Assembly (NCBI GenBank): GCA_035604135.1
Contig: DATNJB010000063.1
Coordinates: 1-64,000, forward strand
Source of the DNA: Poindextera sp035604135
GTDB lineage: Bacteria > Pseudomonadota > Alphaproteobacteria > Caulobacterales > Caulobacteraceae
Reading direction: 5' to 3'
Length of the DNA stretch: 64,000 nt
The number at the start of each line of letters is the position of its first letter. The stretch's first letter is position 1. The translations under genes were made by a program, and so were the position numbers. The notes below the pieces were generated by a model. That model made no database searches and was not told the DNA's origin. It worked only from the letters and a program-made list of their open reading frames with translations. Shown here piece after piece: positions 25,064 through 33,510 of this stretch.

Positions 25064-25291
25064 ATGAACGCCTACGACCGCAACCTGCCCAACGATCCGC
25101 TGCTCGCCCTCTTGCACTATGGCGACGGCGAGTACGCGGTGCTGAAGCCCGGCCGCTACGTGCTTTGCGCCGTGACGGGGGCCAAGATTCCACTGGATGC
25201 GCTGCGCTATTGGAACCCGGTCACCCAGGAAGCCTTCGCCGGGGCCGAGCAGGCGCTCGAGCGCTGGCGCGAGCTTAACGACCCCAGCTAG
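25064..25291 (+). CDS. DUF2093 protein
   Basis: 75-residue protein typical of alphaproteobacteria: LALLHYGDGEYAVLKPGRYVLCAVTG, then IPLDALRYWNPVTQEAF, both DUF2093 hallmarks. It lies 28 bases after xseA, an arrangement common in this class, and three bases before the SDR gene, so a three-gene transcript is likely. Function unknown. Confidence 0.88.
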   Translation: MNAYDRNLPNDPLLALLHYGDGEYAVLKPGRYVLCAVTGAKIPLDALRYWNPVTQEAFAGAEQALERWRELNDPS

Positions 25292-25293
25292 GC

Positions 25294-25980
25294 ATGCCGA
25301 CCGTCCTGATCACCGGCGCGAACCGCGGCATCGGGCTTGAGTTCGCCCGGCAATACGCCGCCGACGGCTTGGACGTGATCGCATGTTGCCGGCATCCTGC
25401 GGACGCCGGCGAGCTGAACAAGCTGGCGACGCGTGCGGCCGTGCGGGTGCTCGCGCTTGACGTCGCGAGCGAGGGCATGATCGCCGACGTGAAGGGTGAG
25501 TTGGCCGACCGGCCGATCGATATCCTGATCAACAACGCCGGCGTCGCCGGGCCGCGCGCGCAGTCGGACGCCCGCGTCGACGCCGAGGGCTGGCTCGAGA
25601 CCTTCCGCGTGAACACCCTCGGCCCGGTCCTGGTGTCGCAGGCCCTGCACGAGAACCTGAAGCGCGGCGAGAACAAGCGAGTCGCGGCCATCACGAGCCA
25701 GCTGGGCTCGACCGCCAACAACACCGGGCAGCGCTACGCCTACCGTTCGTCGAAGGCGGCGCTGAACAACGCCATGCGTGGGCTGGCGCGCGACTGGGCG
25801 AAGGACGGCATCCTGGTCGGCATCCTGCATCCAGGTTGGGTGCACACCGACATGGGCGGCCCGGGCGCACCGGTCACGGCGGAAGACAGCGTGCGCGGCC
25901 TGCGCGAACGCATAGCCGCGCTGACGCCGGCGTCCAGCGGGACCTACCAGGACTACCGCGGCGTCTCGCTGCCCTGGTGA
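25294..25980 (+). CDS. Short-chain dehydrogenase/reductase
   Basis: 228 residues with the classical SDR motifs: nucleotide-binding TGANRGIG (7-14), NNAG near 86, a Ser in ITSQLGS and the catalytic YRSSK near 149. No Asp specific for NAD is evident after strand 2; the CCRHP segment there hints at NADP preference. The gene starts two bases after DUF2093. Substrate not predictable; the family resembles Drosophila sniffer/carbonyl-reductase-like bacterial SDRs. Confidence 0.88.
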   Translation: MPTVLITGANRGIGLEFARQYAADGLDVIACCRHPADAGELNKLATRAAVRVLALDVASEGMIADVKGELADRPIDILINNAGVAGPRAQSDARVDAEGWLETFRVNTLGPVLVSQALHENLKRGENKRVAAITSQLGSTANNTGQRYAYRSSKAALNNAMRGLARDWAKDGILVGILHPGWVHTDMGGPGAPVTAEDSVRGLRERIAALTPASSGTYQDYRGVSLPW

Positions 25981-25984
25981 AGGC

Positions 25985-26902
25985 TCAGTCCTTCAGCGCC
26001 GCGTAGACCTCGTCGGCCCAGCGCTTATGCAGCCAGAAATACTGCTCGGGCCGCTCGCGCACCCGCGCTTCGATGAATTCGGTGAAGCGTCTCACGGCCG
26101 CCTCGACGTCGGCGTCCCGATTGCCCGTCCGCTCGAGGTAGTAGGGTTCATAGAAGGTCATCCGGAAGCGCGCGCCCGCCAGGCGCATCACCGACATCGG
26201 TTGGATCCGCGCGTTGGCGGCGAGCGCAAGGCGAACCGGCCCCGGGTTGGTTGGTGCGCGCTGGCCGAAGAACGGCACCGAGACGCCGAACGAGAACTTC
26301 TGGTCGACCATGATGCCGACCGAGTCTCCCTTGGAGAGGGTCTTGAGCAGCTCGCGGGCGCTTTCCGGCCCCTTGGCGGCGAAGAGCTTCACGCCATAGC
26401 GGCGGCGGCTCTCGATGATGCGGGCGTCGAAGTAGGGGTTGTTGGTGGCGCGGTAGGTGAGGAAGCCCTCGATACCGGCCTGCACGGTGACGGCGGCCAT
26501 GATCTCGTAGTTCGAGAAGTGACCAGAGAAGAAGATGGTCGGAATGTGCTTGGCGACGGCCTCTTCGAGATGCTCGCGGCCGACCACCTCGACCCGACCG
26601 TTCGCTTCGGTTAGCCGGTCCATCAGCGGCAGCTCTGCGAACGTGCGCCCTGCCTCGATCCAGGCGGCGTGGCCGATGCGTTTGCGCTCCGTCGGCGCCA
26701 TGTCTGGAAAGGCGATGCGAAGATTGCGGTCGATCGTGCGCTGGACCGATGTCAGCGGGCCGAGCGTCGAAACCAACCAGCCGCCGAACGCCGAGGCCGC
26801 GTCGGTGGGCAGCAGGCGCAGGAACGCCGTCGCCAGGTCGAAAGCGAGGGCCTCGAGCCGCCAACCCACGTCCTGGAGAACGCCCGGTCGCTTGGCCGCC
26901 AT
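25985..26902 (-). CDS. LpxL/HtrB-type lipid A acyltransferase
   Basis: 305 residues of the lysophospholipid/late lipid A acyltransferase family. The catalytic HX4E motif is GHFSNYE (H128, E133) and an N-terminal hydrophobic helix (18-31) anchors it. Other family features are KGPESARELLKTL, VDQKFSFGVSVPFFG and the C-terminal RPEQYFWLHKRW. It should add a secondary acyl chain to KDO-lipid A, the product of the waaA/lpxK operon about 6 kb upstream. Acyl specificity cannot be read. Convergent with the SDR gene, 4 bases apart. Confidence 0.9.
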   Translation of the reverse strand: MAAKRPGVLQDVGWRLEALAFDLATAFLRLLPTDAASAFGGWLVSTLGPLTSVQRTIDRNLRIAFPDMAPTERKRIGHAAWIEAGRTFAELPLMDRLTEANGRVEVVGREHLEEAVAKHIPTIFFSGHFSNYEIMAAVTVQAGIEGFLTYRATNNPYFDARIIESRRRYGVKLFAAKGPESARELLKTLSKGDSVGIMVDQKFSFGVSVPFFGQRAPTNPGPVRLALAANARIQPMSVMRLAGARFRMTFYEPYYLERTGNRDADVEAAVRRFTEFIEARVRERPEQYFWLHKRWADEVYAALKD

Positions 26903-27047
26903 GCCTTATCCCGCCACGCGCGAACCCGCGCTGGCGCAGGCGGCCGAATTCAACTGAGCGGGGTTCAACCGCCACGGCATGTGGATTGCCCTCGATTCAC
27001 CGAGCCGTCCCGCATTGGGACGCGGGAAGGTATTGAAAGGTCAGGCC

Positions 27048-27434
27048 GTGGGCAACGACATCGATCTTCACCTGGGCCGCCGCCTCCGCCGCCGGCGTCG
27101 GCTGCTGGGGCTGACCCAGCAGCAGCTGGCCCAGGCTGTCGGCGTGCGTTTCCAGCAGATCCAGAAGTACGAATGCGGCGCCAATCGCATCTCGGCCGCG
27201 CGGCTCTGGCGGATCGCCGCCGCGCTCGACGTGCCGGTCGGCTACTTCTACGACGGCCTGGCCGAGGGCGCGCGGCTGGACGCGGCCGCCAACGACCATG
27301 CCGACGGCGGCGAGGTGCTCGCCCGCAAGGAAACACTGGACCTCGTGCGCGCCTACTATCAGCTCGGCGAGCGCCCCCGCCGCCGCTTGCTCGATCTCGC
27401 CAAGTCGTTGAACGCCGCCCCCGAGGTCGGCTGA
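27048..27434 (+). CDS. XRE/Cro-CI family transcriptional regulator
   Basis: 128 residues from GTG at 27048, with AAAGG 9 bases upstream. Residues 6-65 form a helix-turn-helix: GRRLRRRRRLLGLTQQQLAQAVGVRFQ is helices 1-2 and QKYECGANRISAARLWRIA the recognition part. The C-terminal half is acidic, then Arg-rich (YQLGERPRRRLLDLAK), like the small alphaproteobacterial XRE regulators found in rhizobia and Caulobacter. Targets unknown. It is preceded by a 145-base gap that should hold its promoter, and followed by hisN. Confidence 0.88.
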   Translation: MGNDIDLHLGRRLRRRRRLLGLTQQQLAQAVGVRFQQIQKYECGANRISAARLWRIAAALDVPVGYFYDGLAEGARLDAAANDHADGGEVLARKETLDLVRAYYQLGERPRRRLLDLAKSLNAAPEVG

Positions 27435-27474
27435 CGCTTTGCCTGCAGGCCCGCCAGCGGCTAAGGCTGCGGGC

Positions 27475-28290
27475 ATGGCCGAGACCCTCTCCCGCGCGCG
27501 GATCGAGACGCTGGAGACCCTGCTCCTCGAACTGAACGCCGCATCCGCCGCAGTCATCCTGCCTTTGTTCCGCGCCGACCACGGCCTGGAGGACAAGGGC
27601 GCCGACGGCCTGTTCGATCCTGTGACCCACGCTGACAGGGCCGGCGAAGCGGCCATCCGCAAGCGCGTCGGCGAACGCTTCCCCGACCACGGTTTCATCG
27701 GCGAGGAGTACGGGACCGAGCGCGCCGACGCCGAGTTCGTCTGGGTGATCGACCCGGTCGACGGCACGCGCGCGTTCATCGCCGGCCTCCCGGTCTGGAC
27801 CACCTTGATCGGCCTGCGCTTTCAAGGTGCGCCCGTGCTGGGCTCGATCGGCCAGCCTTACCTGAACGAGCTCTTCGTCGGCTCCGCGCACGGGGCGCGC
27901 CTTATCTCGCCGGCCGGGGAGCGGCCGCTGCGCGTGCGACGCTGTCCGCATCTGGCCGACGCGATCATCGCCACCACAGACCCCGGCCTTTTTGCGGGCG
28001 AGGAGCGCGAGGCCTGGCGCACGGTGCGCCGGACGGCGCGGCTCGCGCGCTACGGCTGCGACGCCTACGCCTACGCGATGGTGGCCCTGGGGACGCTCGA
28101 CTTGGTGATCGAACCCGGCCTCAAACCCTGGGACGTCGAGGCTGCGATCCCGGTTCTCGCCGGCGCCGGCGGACTCGTCACTGACTGGCGAGGCGCTCCG
28201 ATCGGCCCTGAGGCCGGACAGGCCGCCTTCGCCGGCGACCGCGCCTGCCTGGAGGCGGCGCTCCGAGCGCTCAGCCCTGCGGCGAAATAG
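27475..28290 (+). CDS. hisN: Histidinol-phosphatase, inositol monophosphatase family
   Basis: 271 residues of the Mg2+-dependent IMPase superfamily. Metal motifs are EEYG, WVIDPVDGTRAFIAGLPVW and the C-terminal KPWDVEAA. The RAFIAG variant after DGT is typical of alphaproteobacterial and actinobacterial histidinol-phosphatases (HisN) rather than of inositol monophosphatases, which have NF. ATG at 27475 is used. Its 3' end overlaps the convergent hydrolase by 20 bases. Confidence 0.88.
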   Translation: MAETLSRARIETLETLLLELNAASAAVILPLFRADHGLEDKGADGLFDPVTHADRAGEAAIRKRVGERFPDHGFIGEEYGTERADAEFVWVIDPVDGTRAFIAGLPVWTTLIGLRFQGAPVLGSIGQPYLNELFVGSAHGARLISPAGERPLRVRRCPHLADAIIATTDPGLFAGEEREAWRTVRRTARLARYGCDAYAYAMVALGTLDLVIEPGLKPWDVEAAIPVLAGAGGLVTDWRGAPIGPEAGQAAFAGDRACLEAALRALSPAAK

Positions 28291-29218
28291 ACCGAACGAG
28301 CGCGTCGAACTCGCGCCAGAACACGGCGCGGATGTCGTCGGTCTCCATCATGATCTCGTGGAAGGCGCCGGGGATCTCCACGAACCGGCAGCGCAGCAGG
28401 CGGCCCGCGATCAGCCTCTGCCCGTCGTTGTCGACCATCCCCTCCTGCGCGGCGCTCAGCATGGTGACCGGGAGCTCGATCCGGGTCACCTCGGGCGCGC
28501 GCCGGAGCCAGCTGATCGCCTCGAACGCGCTCTCGACCCAGCCCCAGGTGACGCCGCCCAGCGCCAGGTCCGGGTGCTCGAGGATGAGCTTCTGCGTGCG
28601 CTCGTAGCGAACCCGATCGTGGGTCAGCCGATCCTTCTCGAACGTCGCGGTGTAGGGGTCTTCCTCGGCGCCGAGCGCATAGCGGTTGGCGAACCCGCCA
28701 TGCGCCATGGCCCAGACCGCCGCGCGCAGGAACGGGTTGCGCTGCGGCGCGATGCCAAGCATCGGCGCCGTCTGGATCGAGGCCGAGAACCGCCCCTCGC
28801 CCCGCGCCAGCGCCAACAGAACCAGACAACCGCCCATCGAGTGGCTGAGGTCGATCCACGGCCGAGGCAGGTGCGCCTCGTAGTGGTCGAGCATCACGCG
28901 GTAGTCGTCGACAAGGTCGTGGAACCGGTCCGCGTGCCCCTTGAGCGCGTCCGGCAACAGGCGCGCCGACAGCCCCTGGCCGCGCCAGTCGTGGATCAGC
29001 ACCGTGAAGCGGCGGGCAAGCAATTCGCCGACGACCTCGGCGTATTTCTCGATGAACTCGGTGCGGCCGGTCGACAGCACCACCGTCCCGACCGGATTGG
29101 CGGCAGGGAACAGGGCCGATCGCTGACGATGGCCGTAGGCGCCCTCAATCCAGTCGACCCGATCAGCCGACGGCTGAACGATATCCGGATGGGTACGGAG
29201 CGATGGTTTGTCGTCCAT
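28271..29218 (-). CDS. Alpha/beta hydrolase, lysophospholipase/monoglyceride lipase-like
   Basis: 315 residues with an alpha/beta hydrolase fold (VVLSTGRTEFIEKY, then DWRGQGLS) of the PldB/monoacylglycerol lipase type. The nucleophile elbow reads SHSMGG, with S127 as nucleophile and Ser in place of the usual first Gly of GxSxG. A late catalytic His is probably in GAFHEIMME. No signal peptide is seen, so it acts in the cytoplasm or at the inner face of the membrane. Five bases downstream of the methyltransferase on the same strand; likely cotranscribed. Confidence 0.85.
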   Translation of the reverse strand: MDDKPSLRTHPDIVQPSADRVDWIEGAYGHRQRSALFPAANPVGTVVLSTGRTEFIEKYAEVVGELLARRFTVLIHDWRGQGLSARLLPDALKGHADRFHDLVDDYRVMLDHYEAHLPRPWIDLSHSMGGCLVLLALARGEGRFSASIQTAPMLGIAPQRNPFLRAAVWAMAHGGFANRYALGAEEDPYTATFEKDRLTHDRVRYERTQKLILEHPDLALGGVTWGWVESAFEAISWLRRAPEVTRIELPVTMLSAAQEGMVDNDGQRLIAGRLLRCRFVEIPGAFHEIMMETDDIRAVFWREFDALVRSISPQG

Positions 29219-29223
29219 GCGCG

Positions 29224-30120
29224 CTAGGCGTTCAGCGGCTTCCTGAGCCGCAGCGTCATGCGGTCGCTCTCGCCGATCGCGTCGTACTTCGCATGATCGA
29301 ACGCCGGATCGGGCGGCTGGCCGGCGGGCGCGCTTCGCCGCGTCGGCGGCAGCGTCCAGACGCCGAAGGGATGGTCCTTGGTATCCTTCGCGTTGGCGTT
29401 GATCTCGGACGCCGCCTCGAACACGAAGCCGGCCTTGCGGGTCTCGCCGATGACGAAGTCAACGGACACGTAGCCATCGGTGGCGTCGGGGACCATCGGG
29501 CGGGGATCGGCGCGGTGCTCCTCGATCGCGAGCACTCCGCCAGCGCGGAGCGCCTCATCGAAGCTGACCAACGACTTCTGCAACGTGCCCGGCGTGCGCA
29601 TGAGGTCGTGAATGTAGCGGCAATAGAGGATGAGATCGGCGGACGCCGCCGGCGCGACGAGACCAGTGGCCGCGCCGAAAGGGGCGTACTCGATTGGACC
29701 GTAGACCGACTTGTCGGCGTACCTGGCTTGGAAGGCTAAAGCCGCGCGCTTGGCGTTGTCCGAGGCGTTCGGGTCGTTGGGGTCGCTCATGGCGGCAATG
29801 TAGCGGCCGCCGCCCTGCGCGAGATAAGGGGCAAGGATCTCGGTCCAATAGCCGCCGCCCGGATCGATATCGATCACGGTGAGCCCGGGCTGCACGCCCC
29901 AGAACTCCAGGCTGGCCATCGGATGCCGCCAGGGATCGCGCGCCTTGTTGGCGGCCGAGCGTTGCTGGCCGCCAATCAGCGCCACGAGCGCCGGGTCGGT
30001 GTCGCTCGCCGGCGGCGGCAGCGCCTTCGGCGCGTTCGCGAACGGGTTACCCTGGGCTCGCGCGGCGAAGGCGGCGGCGGACGCGAGCGCGGTGAAAGCG
30101 GCGAGCCTGCGACTGATCAT
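29224..30120 (-). CDS. Exported SAM methyltransferase-like protein (COG4798 type)
   Basis: 298 residues with an N-terminal signal peptide (MISRRLAAFTALASAAAFAARAQ at positions 1-23, probable cleavage after ARA). The body is the COG4798 'predicted methyltransferase' family: a motif-I-like VIDIDPGGGYWTEILAPYL, an acidic position after it, and DLILYCRYIHDL. Export of a SAM-dependent enzyme is odd since SAM is cytoplasmic, but a signal peptide is usual in this family. Activity has not been established. Confidence 0.82.
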   Translation of the reverse strand: MISRRLAAFTALASAAAFAARAQGNPFANAPKALPPPASDTDPALVALIGGQQRSAANKARDPWRHPMASLEFWGVQPGLTVIDIDPGGGYWTEILAPYLAQGGGRYIAAMSDPNDPNASDNAKRAALAFQARYADKSVYGPIEYAPFGAATGLVAPAASADLILYCRYIHDLMRTPGTLQKSLVSFDEALRAGGVLAIEEHRADPRPMVPDATDGYVSVDFVIGETRKAGFVFEAASEINANAKDTKDHPFGVWTLPPTRRSAPAGQPPDPAFDHAKYDAIGESDRMTLRLRKPLNA

Positions 30121-30212
30121 AGGCGGCAGCCATGGGCGTCCGGTCGGGGGATTTCAAGCGGCAAATCGACCGCCGAAGGGCCTTGAACCGCCACGCCCGC
30201 CGCCTACCTCTT

Positions 30213-30324
30213 GCATCGAAGGCGCTGGATGTCCGGGCCTTCCGGACCTGCGCGAGGCCAACTTCAGGCTCGCCGCATCGGATCCGTACCCAAACGCGAC
30301 CTTGCTTCTCAAGGAGGATGCACC
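30213..30324 (+). promoter_or_regulatory. Probable ROSE-type RNA thermometer in the hsp20 5' leader
   Basis: Leader with successive hairpins: GTCCGG/CCGGAC around 30233-30249, GCGAG/CTCGC around 30251-30272, and a 3' hairpin covering the ribosome-binding site. In that last one CUUGCUU (30301-30307) can pair with AAGGAGG (30311-30317) over a CUC loop, with G30304 opposite G30314. This TTGCT-to-Shine-Dalgarno pairing with a G-G mismatch is the hallmark of ROSE elements that repress small heat-shock genes at low temperature. Identified by eye only. Confidence 0.65.
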
Positions 30325-30783
30325 ATGCGTACGATCGACTTTACCCCGCTTTATCGTTCCGCCGTCGGCTTCGACCGGCTGGCCTCGCTCTTGGACGCCG
30401 CTGCGTCGGCTGACACCGCTTCGGGCTATCCGCCCTACAACATCGAGACCACCGGCGAGAACGCCTACCGCATCGAGATCGCGGTCGCGGGCTTTCGGCC
30501 CGAAGACCTGACGATCGAGGTGAAGGAAAACGTGCTCACCGTTCAGGGCCGCAAGGTGGCGAACGACGAGAGCCGCCGCTTCCTGCACCGTGGTCTGGCC
30601 GAGCGCAACTTCGAGCGCCGGTTCCAACTCGCCGACCATGTGGTGGTCGTGGATGCTCAGCTCACCGACGGTCTGCTCGCGATTTCGCTGAAGCGCGAGC
30701 TGCCGGAACAGCTGAAGCCCCGCCGGGTCGAGATCAAGACGGCCGCACAGCCGGACCTGATCGAAGCCGAAAAGGCGGCTTAA
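30325..30783 (+). CDS. Hsp20 family small heat-shock protein
   Basis: 152-residue alpha-crystallin-domain chaperone that holds unfolding proteins for refolding by DnaK/ClpB. The N-terminal arm (1-36) is followed by PYNIETTGENAYRIEIAVAGF and DLTIEVKENVLTVQG, standard for the IbpA class. The A-x-x-x-G-x-L-like DGLLAISLKRELPE ends the domain, and a short tail carries VEI in place of IXI. ATG at 30325 has AAGGAGG 8 bases upstream, part of the putative thermometer hairpin. Confidence 0.95.
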   Translation: MRTIDFTPLYRSAVGFDRLASLLDAAASADTASGYPPYNIETTGENAYRIEIAVAGFRPEDLTIEVKENVLTVQGRKVANDESRRFLHRGLAERNFERRFQLADHVVVVDAQLTDGLLAISLKRELPEQLKPRRVEIKTAAQPDLIEAEKAA

Positions 30784-30801
30784 GCGCCCGATCTGTCTTC
30801 T

Positions 30802-30830
30802 CCTCTCCCCGGGCGCAGCGTGGGGAGAGG
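30802..30830. terminator. CCTCTCCCC/GGGGAGAGG hairpin after hsp20
   Basis: Perfect 9-base-pair stem around an 11-base loop, between the hsp20 stop and the stop of the convergent gene. Could end both transcripts. It belongs to the same hairpin family as 6977, 7361 and 9226; no T-tract follows. Confidence 0.5.
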
Positions 30831-30841
30831 GTTCCCGTTGT

Positions 30842-32179
30842 TCAGGCCGCCGCCGCGCGGCGGCGGACGATCTGGGCTGCTTTCTCGTCGCGGGCCGAGC
30901 CCATCAGGCCAGCGGCGACCTCCAGATAGGCGTGGATGCGCTCGACCGACTCGACCTCCTCGGCGCGAAGCATCTCAAGCAGATCCTCGACGTACTGGTC
31001 GAGTCGATCCTCGACCTTCTCGGCGACCTTCGCCCTGGAAGCGCCGTAACCGGACTGCGCGGCCGCGCTGCGCGACTGGTCGAAGAACGCCATCAGCCCC
31101 TCGGCGCGCTTCAGCGCCGCGGCGTCCGGCTCCGACTTGAGATTGGGCAGACCGCGTAGCCCCTTGCCGAAGCGGACCATGCGCAGCGGGAGCGCCGCGT
31201 CGAGCGCCTTGTCGATCTGATCGAGCCGCATCTCGGCCGCCTGCGCCAGCGTCTTCTTCTGCTGCCCGATGCGGCTGCCCCACGGCCCCTCGCGGCTGAG
31301 CTCGATGCTGTTCTCGAACTCGGCGATCTCCATCGCGGCGATGTGCAGCGCCTCGCTCGCGGTGGCGCCAGCAGGCGCGCCCTGGCTGGGGTCGAACGCC
31401 CTGAAGTCCGCCAGCCGCTTGTCGATGTCGGCCAGGATATAGTCGCCGAAACGGGCAAGTTCGGACGCCGCGGCGTACTTGTCGCCCGGATGGTCCATGA
31501 TCGCCGACATCACGCGCAGGATCTGCCAGGGCTCGGCGAGGTGGGCGGACAGAATCTCGAAGTACTGCGGTCCGGCGTCGTCGGAGAGCGCGACGGCGTC
31601 CTTGTACGCGAGCCGGGCTGCGGCGGCCCGCTCGTCAGTCATGCGCACGAGCCAGTCTGGCAGCCGGGCGAGCGCGGCGCGGGCGATCGGGCAGAGGTCG
31701 AGGAAGCTGGCGAAGGCGGCGCCGCCGCCCTTCATCGTCCGATTCAGTTGGTCGTTCGCCGCCTGGAAGCTCCGGCTCTCGTTGCGCAGGCCCTGCGCGG
31801 CGGCCAGGCAAAGCTCGTCGAACACCGCGGCTGGCGGCTCGTCGGCGCTATGCGGGGCGGCGCACGCCTCTTCGGCGGCGGCCACCTCCGCAGCCGATGA
31901 TTCCCTGAGCCCGCTCCAGATCGTCGACAGCGCGGCGGCTGGAAACCGCACGGCGCTCCAGTGCGACGGGCGGCACAGCGGTGCGACGGGCGACAGGACC
32001 ACGCCACGCACGTGTCGGGCGCGCGCCTCGGCGGCCGCCATTTGGTGCACGGCCGCCATCGGGACACTTCGCGCGGCGTCTTCGGCCAGGGCGAACTCGA
32101 GGCTGCGCACGACCGAATCCGGCGCCACTGAAAACAGCGTCCTCAGCCCGGCAATCTGGCTTTCGCTTAAACCCGCCAC
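30842..32179 (-). CDS. Conserved-looking alpha-helical protein of unknown function
   Basis: 445 residues, almost entirely Ala/Leu/Glu/Arg-rich and predicted helical, without signal peptide or membrane helix. It is cytoplasmic by appearance. Two parts can be seen: an N-terminal half that contains FDELCLAAAQGLRNESRSFQAAND and a C-terminal half of long heptad-like helices (KVAEKVEDRLDQYVEDLLEML). I do not recognise a domain; the style resembles uncharacterised Caulobacterales proteins. It is divergent from the unknown gene at 32365 with 185 bases between, so they may be coregulated. Confidence 0.7.
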   Translation of the reverse strand: MAGLSESQIAGLRTLFSVAPDSVVRSLEFALAEDAARSVPMAAVHQMAAAEARARHVRGVVLSPVAPLCRPSHWSAVRFPAAALSTIWSGLRESSAAEVAAAEEACAAPHSADEPPAAVFDELCLAAAQGLRNESRSFQAANDQLNRTMKGGGAAFASFLDLCPIARAALARLPDWLVRMTDERAAAARLAYKDAVALSDDAGPQYFEILSAHLAEPWQILRVMSAIMDHPGDKYAAASELARFGDYILADIDKRLADFRAFDPSQGAPAGATASEALHIAAMEIAEFENSIELSREGPWGSRIGQQKKTLAQAAEMRLDQIDKALDAALPLRMVRFGKGLRGLPNLKSEPDAAALKRAEGLMAFFDQSRSAAAQSGYGASRAKVAEKVEDRLDQYVEDLLEMLRAEEVESVERIHAYLEVAAGLMGSARDEKAAQIVRRRAAAA

Positions 32180-32364
32180 GGCGTCTTTCGCTTCGCCCGA
32201 GAGGGGCGTTCCTCTTCCGGCATCATGATGAGCGGGCGTTAAGGATTCGTGCGGCCTCGCGCCGGCGCCAAGCCTCTGTTCACCACTTCCGGCTATGCCA
32301 TCGCGGAAGCGGCCCTCGGGCCCGCGCGTCGCACGGCGGGCTGGTCCGCCACGTTGAGGATGTC

Positions 32365-33510
32365 ATGGTCGATCGGTCCGTCCGCACCCTGGATCAGCTC
32401 GACTCGAGCGCCTCGACTGCGCGCGTTCTGAACCTCTGGGGGATCGCCCGGCGCAAGAGCGCCGATCCCGAGTACGCCGAAAAGCCCTTCTTCCAGAGCC
32501 CGGTCCTCAACGGCTCCATCATCGTCAAGCATCGCATCCGCGGCAACGAAGCCGAGTATTTCCAGGTCCCCCGCCGCACGGCGACCAAGATCCTGGTGCC
32601 GATCGAGAAGAACGACCTGAAGCTCGGGGCGCGATACGTCTTCGTCGGCCAGCGCAAGTTCGAGGACTCGCTGCACGAAGCCTTCGGCCTGCGCCTCGAT
32701 CCGGACGGTCCCGACTTCCGCACGCTGAAGCTTGTGGATGAAACCCCGTCGCTCGATCCGTTCCTCCTGCGAGAGCAGCTCAAGCGGAACGGCCTGGAGC
32801 CGGCGCGTTGCTACTTCGACGTCTCCCAGTCCGACACCCAACGGATGTTCCGGTTCGCCGAGCGCGAGATCGAGCCGCTGGTGCGCATGTCGGTGGGCGC
32901 GGCCAATTCCGACGGCCTCTCGGCCAAGCTGACGGCGAAGATCCTCGCCAACTCCGCCGACGCGGCGCTGGAACCGTTGCGCGCCACGATGCAGCTCGAT
33001 CAGCAGCAGTACCAGGAGGGCATCTTCTGCTGGAAGGCCTTCCTCTACTACAAGTGGCAGCTCGGCGACCTGCTCCCGATGGCGGCCAAGGTGCTGCAGC
33101 AGATCGCCGTCGTGCGTCCGCGCGGTCCGATGGATGACGAAACGAAGACCTACCTCGTCGGCGCGCGCGAGAGCATCCGCCGCGCGCTCATCGTCTCCTG
33201 CCGGGAGGTGAAGGACACCCTGGCCGTCTACGACAGCGCCTATCTGAGCTTGACGTCCAAGGGAGAGCCGCTCGAGTTCCGCGACTTCCTCTTGAAGGCG
33301 CCGCGCCTGTTCAACGACCTCGGCGAGCGTCTGGGCGGCATCGAGCACATCACCAGCTTCTGGCGCTATCGCTTCGCCAACGAAGGGGCGAGCATCACGC
33401 CCGAGGAGCTCGTCGACCTGTTCCAGGACTTCGAGAGCTCGCTGAACACCGACGAGGCGCCGCCCACCGGCGCATCGCGCATCGTCTCGACCGTCGTCGA
33501 CGCCGCTTAG
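32365..33510 (+). CDS. Uncharacterised soluble protein
   Basis: 381 residues from ATG at 32365, with GAGGA 4 bases upstream. No signal peptide, membrane helix or known motif. An N-terminal beta-rich part with EYFQVPRRTATKILVPIEKND, about residues 40-125, precedes a helical part that includes FAEREIEPLVRMSVGAAN and DQQQYQEGIFCWKAFLYY. The protein is well composed and clearly coding (codon bias like its neighbours). Divergent partner at 30842-32179. Its stop overlaps the convergent histidine kinase stop by four bases. Confidence 0.72.
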   Translation: MVDRSVRTLDQLDSSASTARVLNLWGIARRKSADPEYAEKPFFQSPVLNGSIIVKHRIRGNEAEYFQVPRRTATKILVPIEKNDLKLGARYVFVGQRKFEDSLHEAFGLRLDPDGPDFRTLKLVDETPSLDPFLLREQLKRNGLEPARCYFDVSQSDTQRMFRFAEREIEPLVRMSVGAANSDGLSAKLTAKILANSADAALEPLRATMQLDQQQYQEGIFCWKAFLYYKWQLGDLLPMAAKVLQQIAVVRPRGPMDDETKTYLVGARESIRRALIVSCREVKDTLAVYDSAYLSLTSKGEPLEFRDFLLKAPRLFNDLGERLGGIEHITSFWRYRFANEGASITPEELVDLFQDFESSLNTDEAPPTGASRIVSTVVDAA

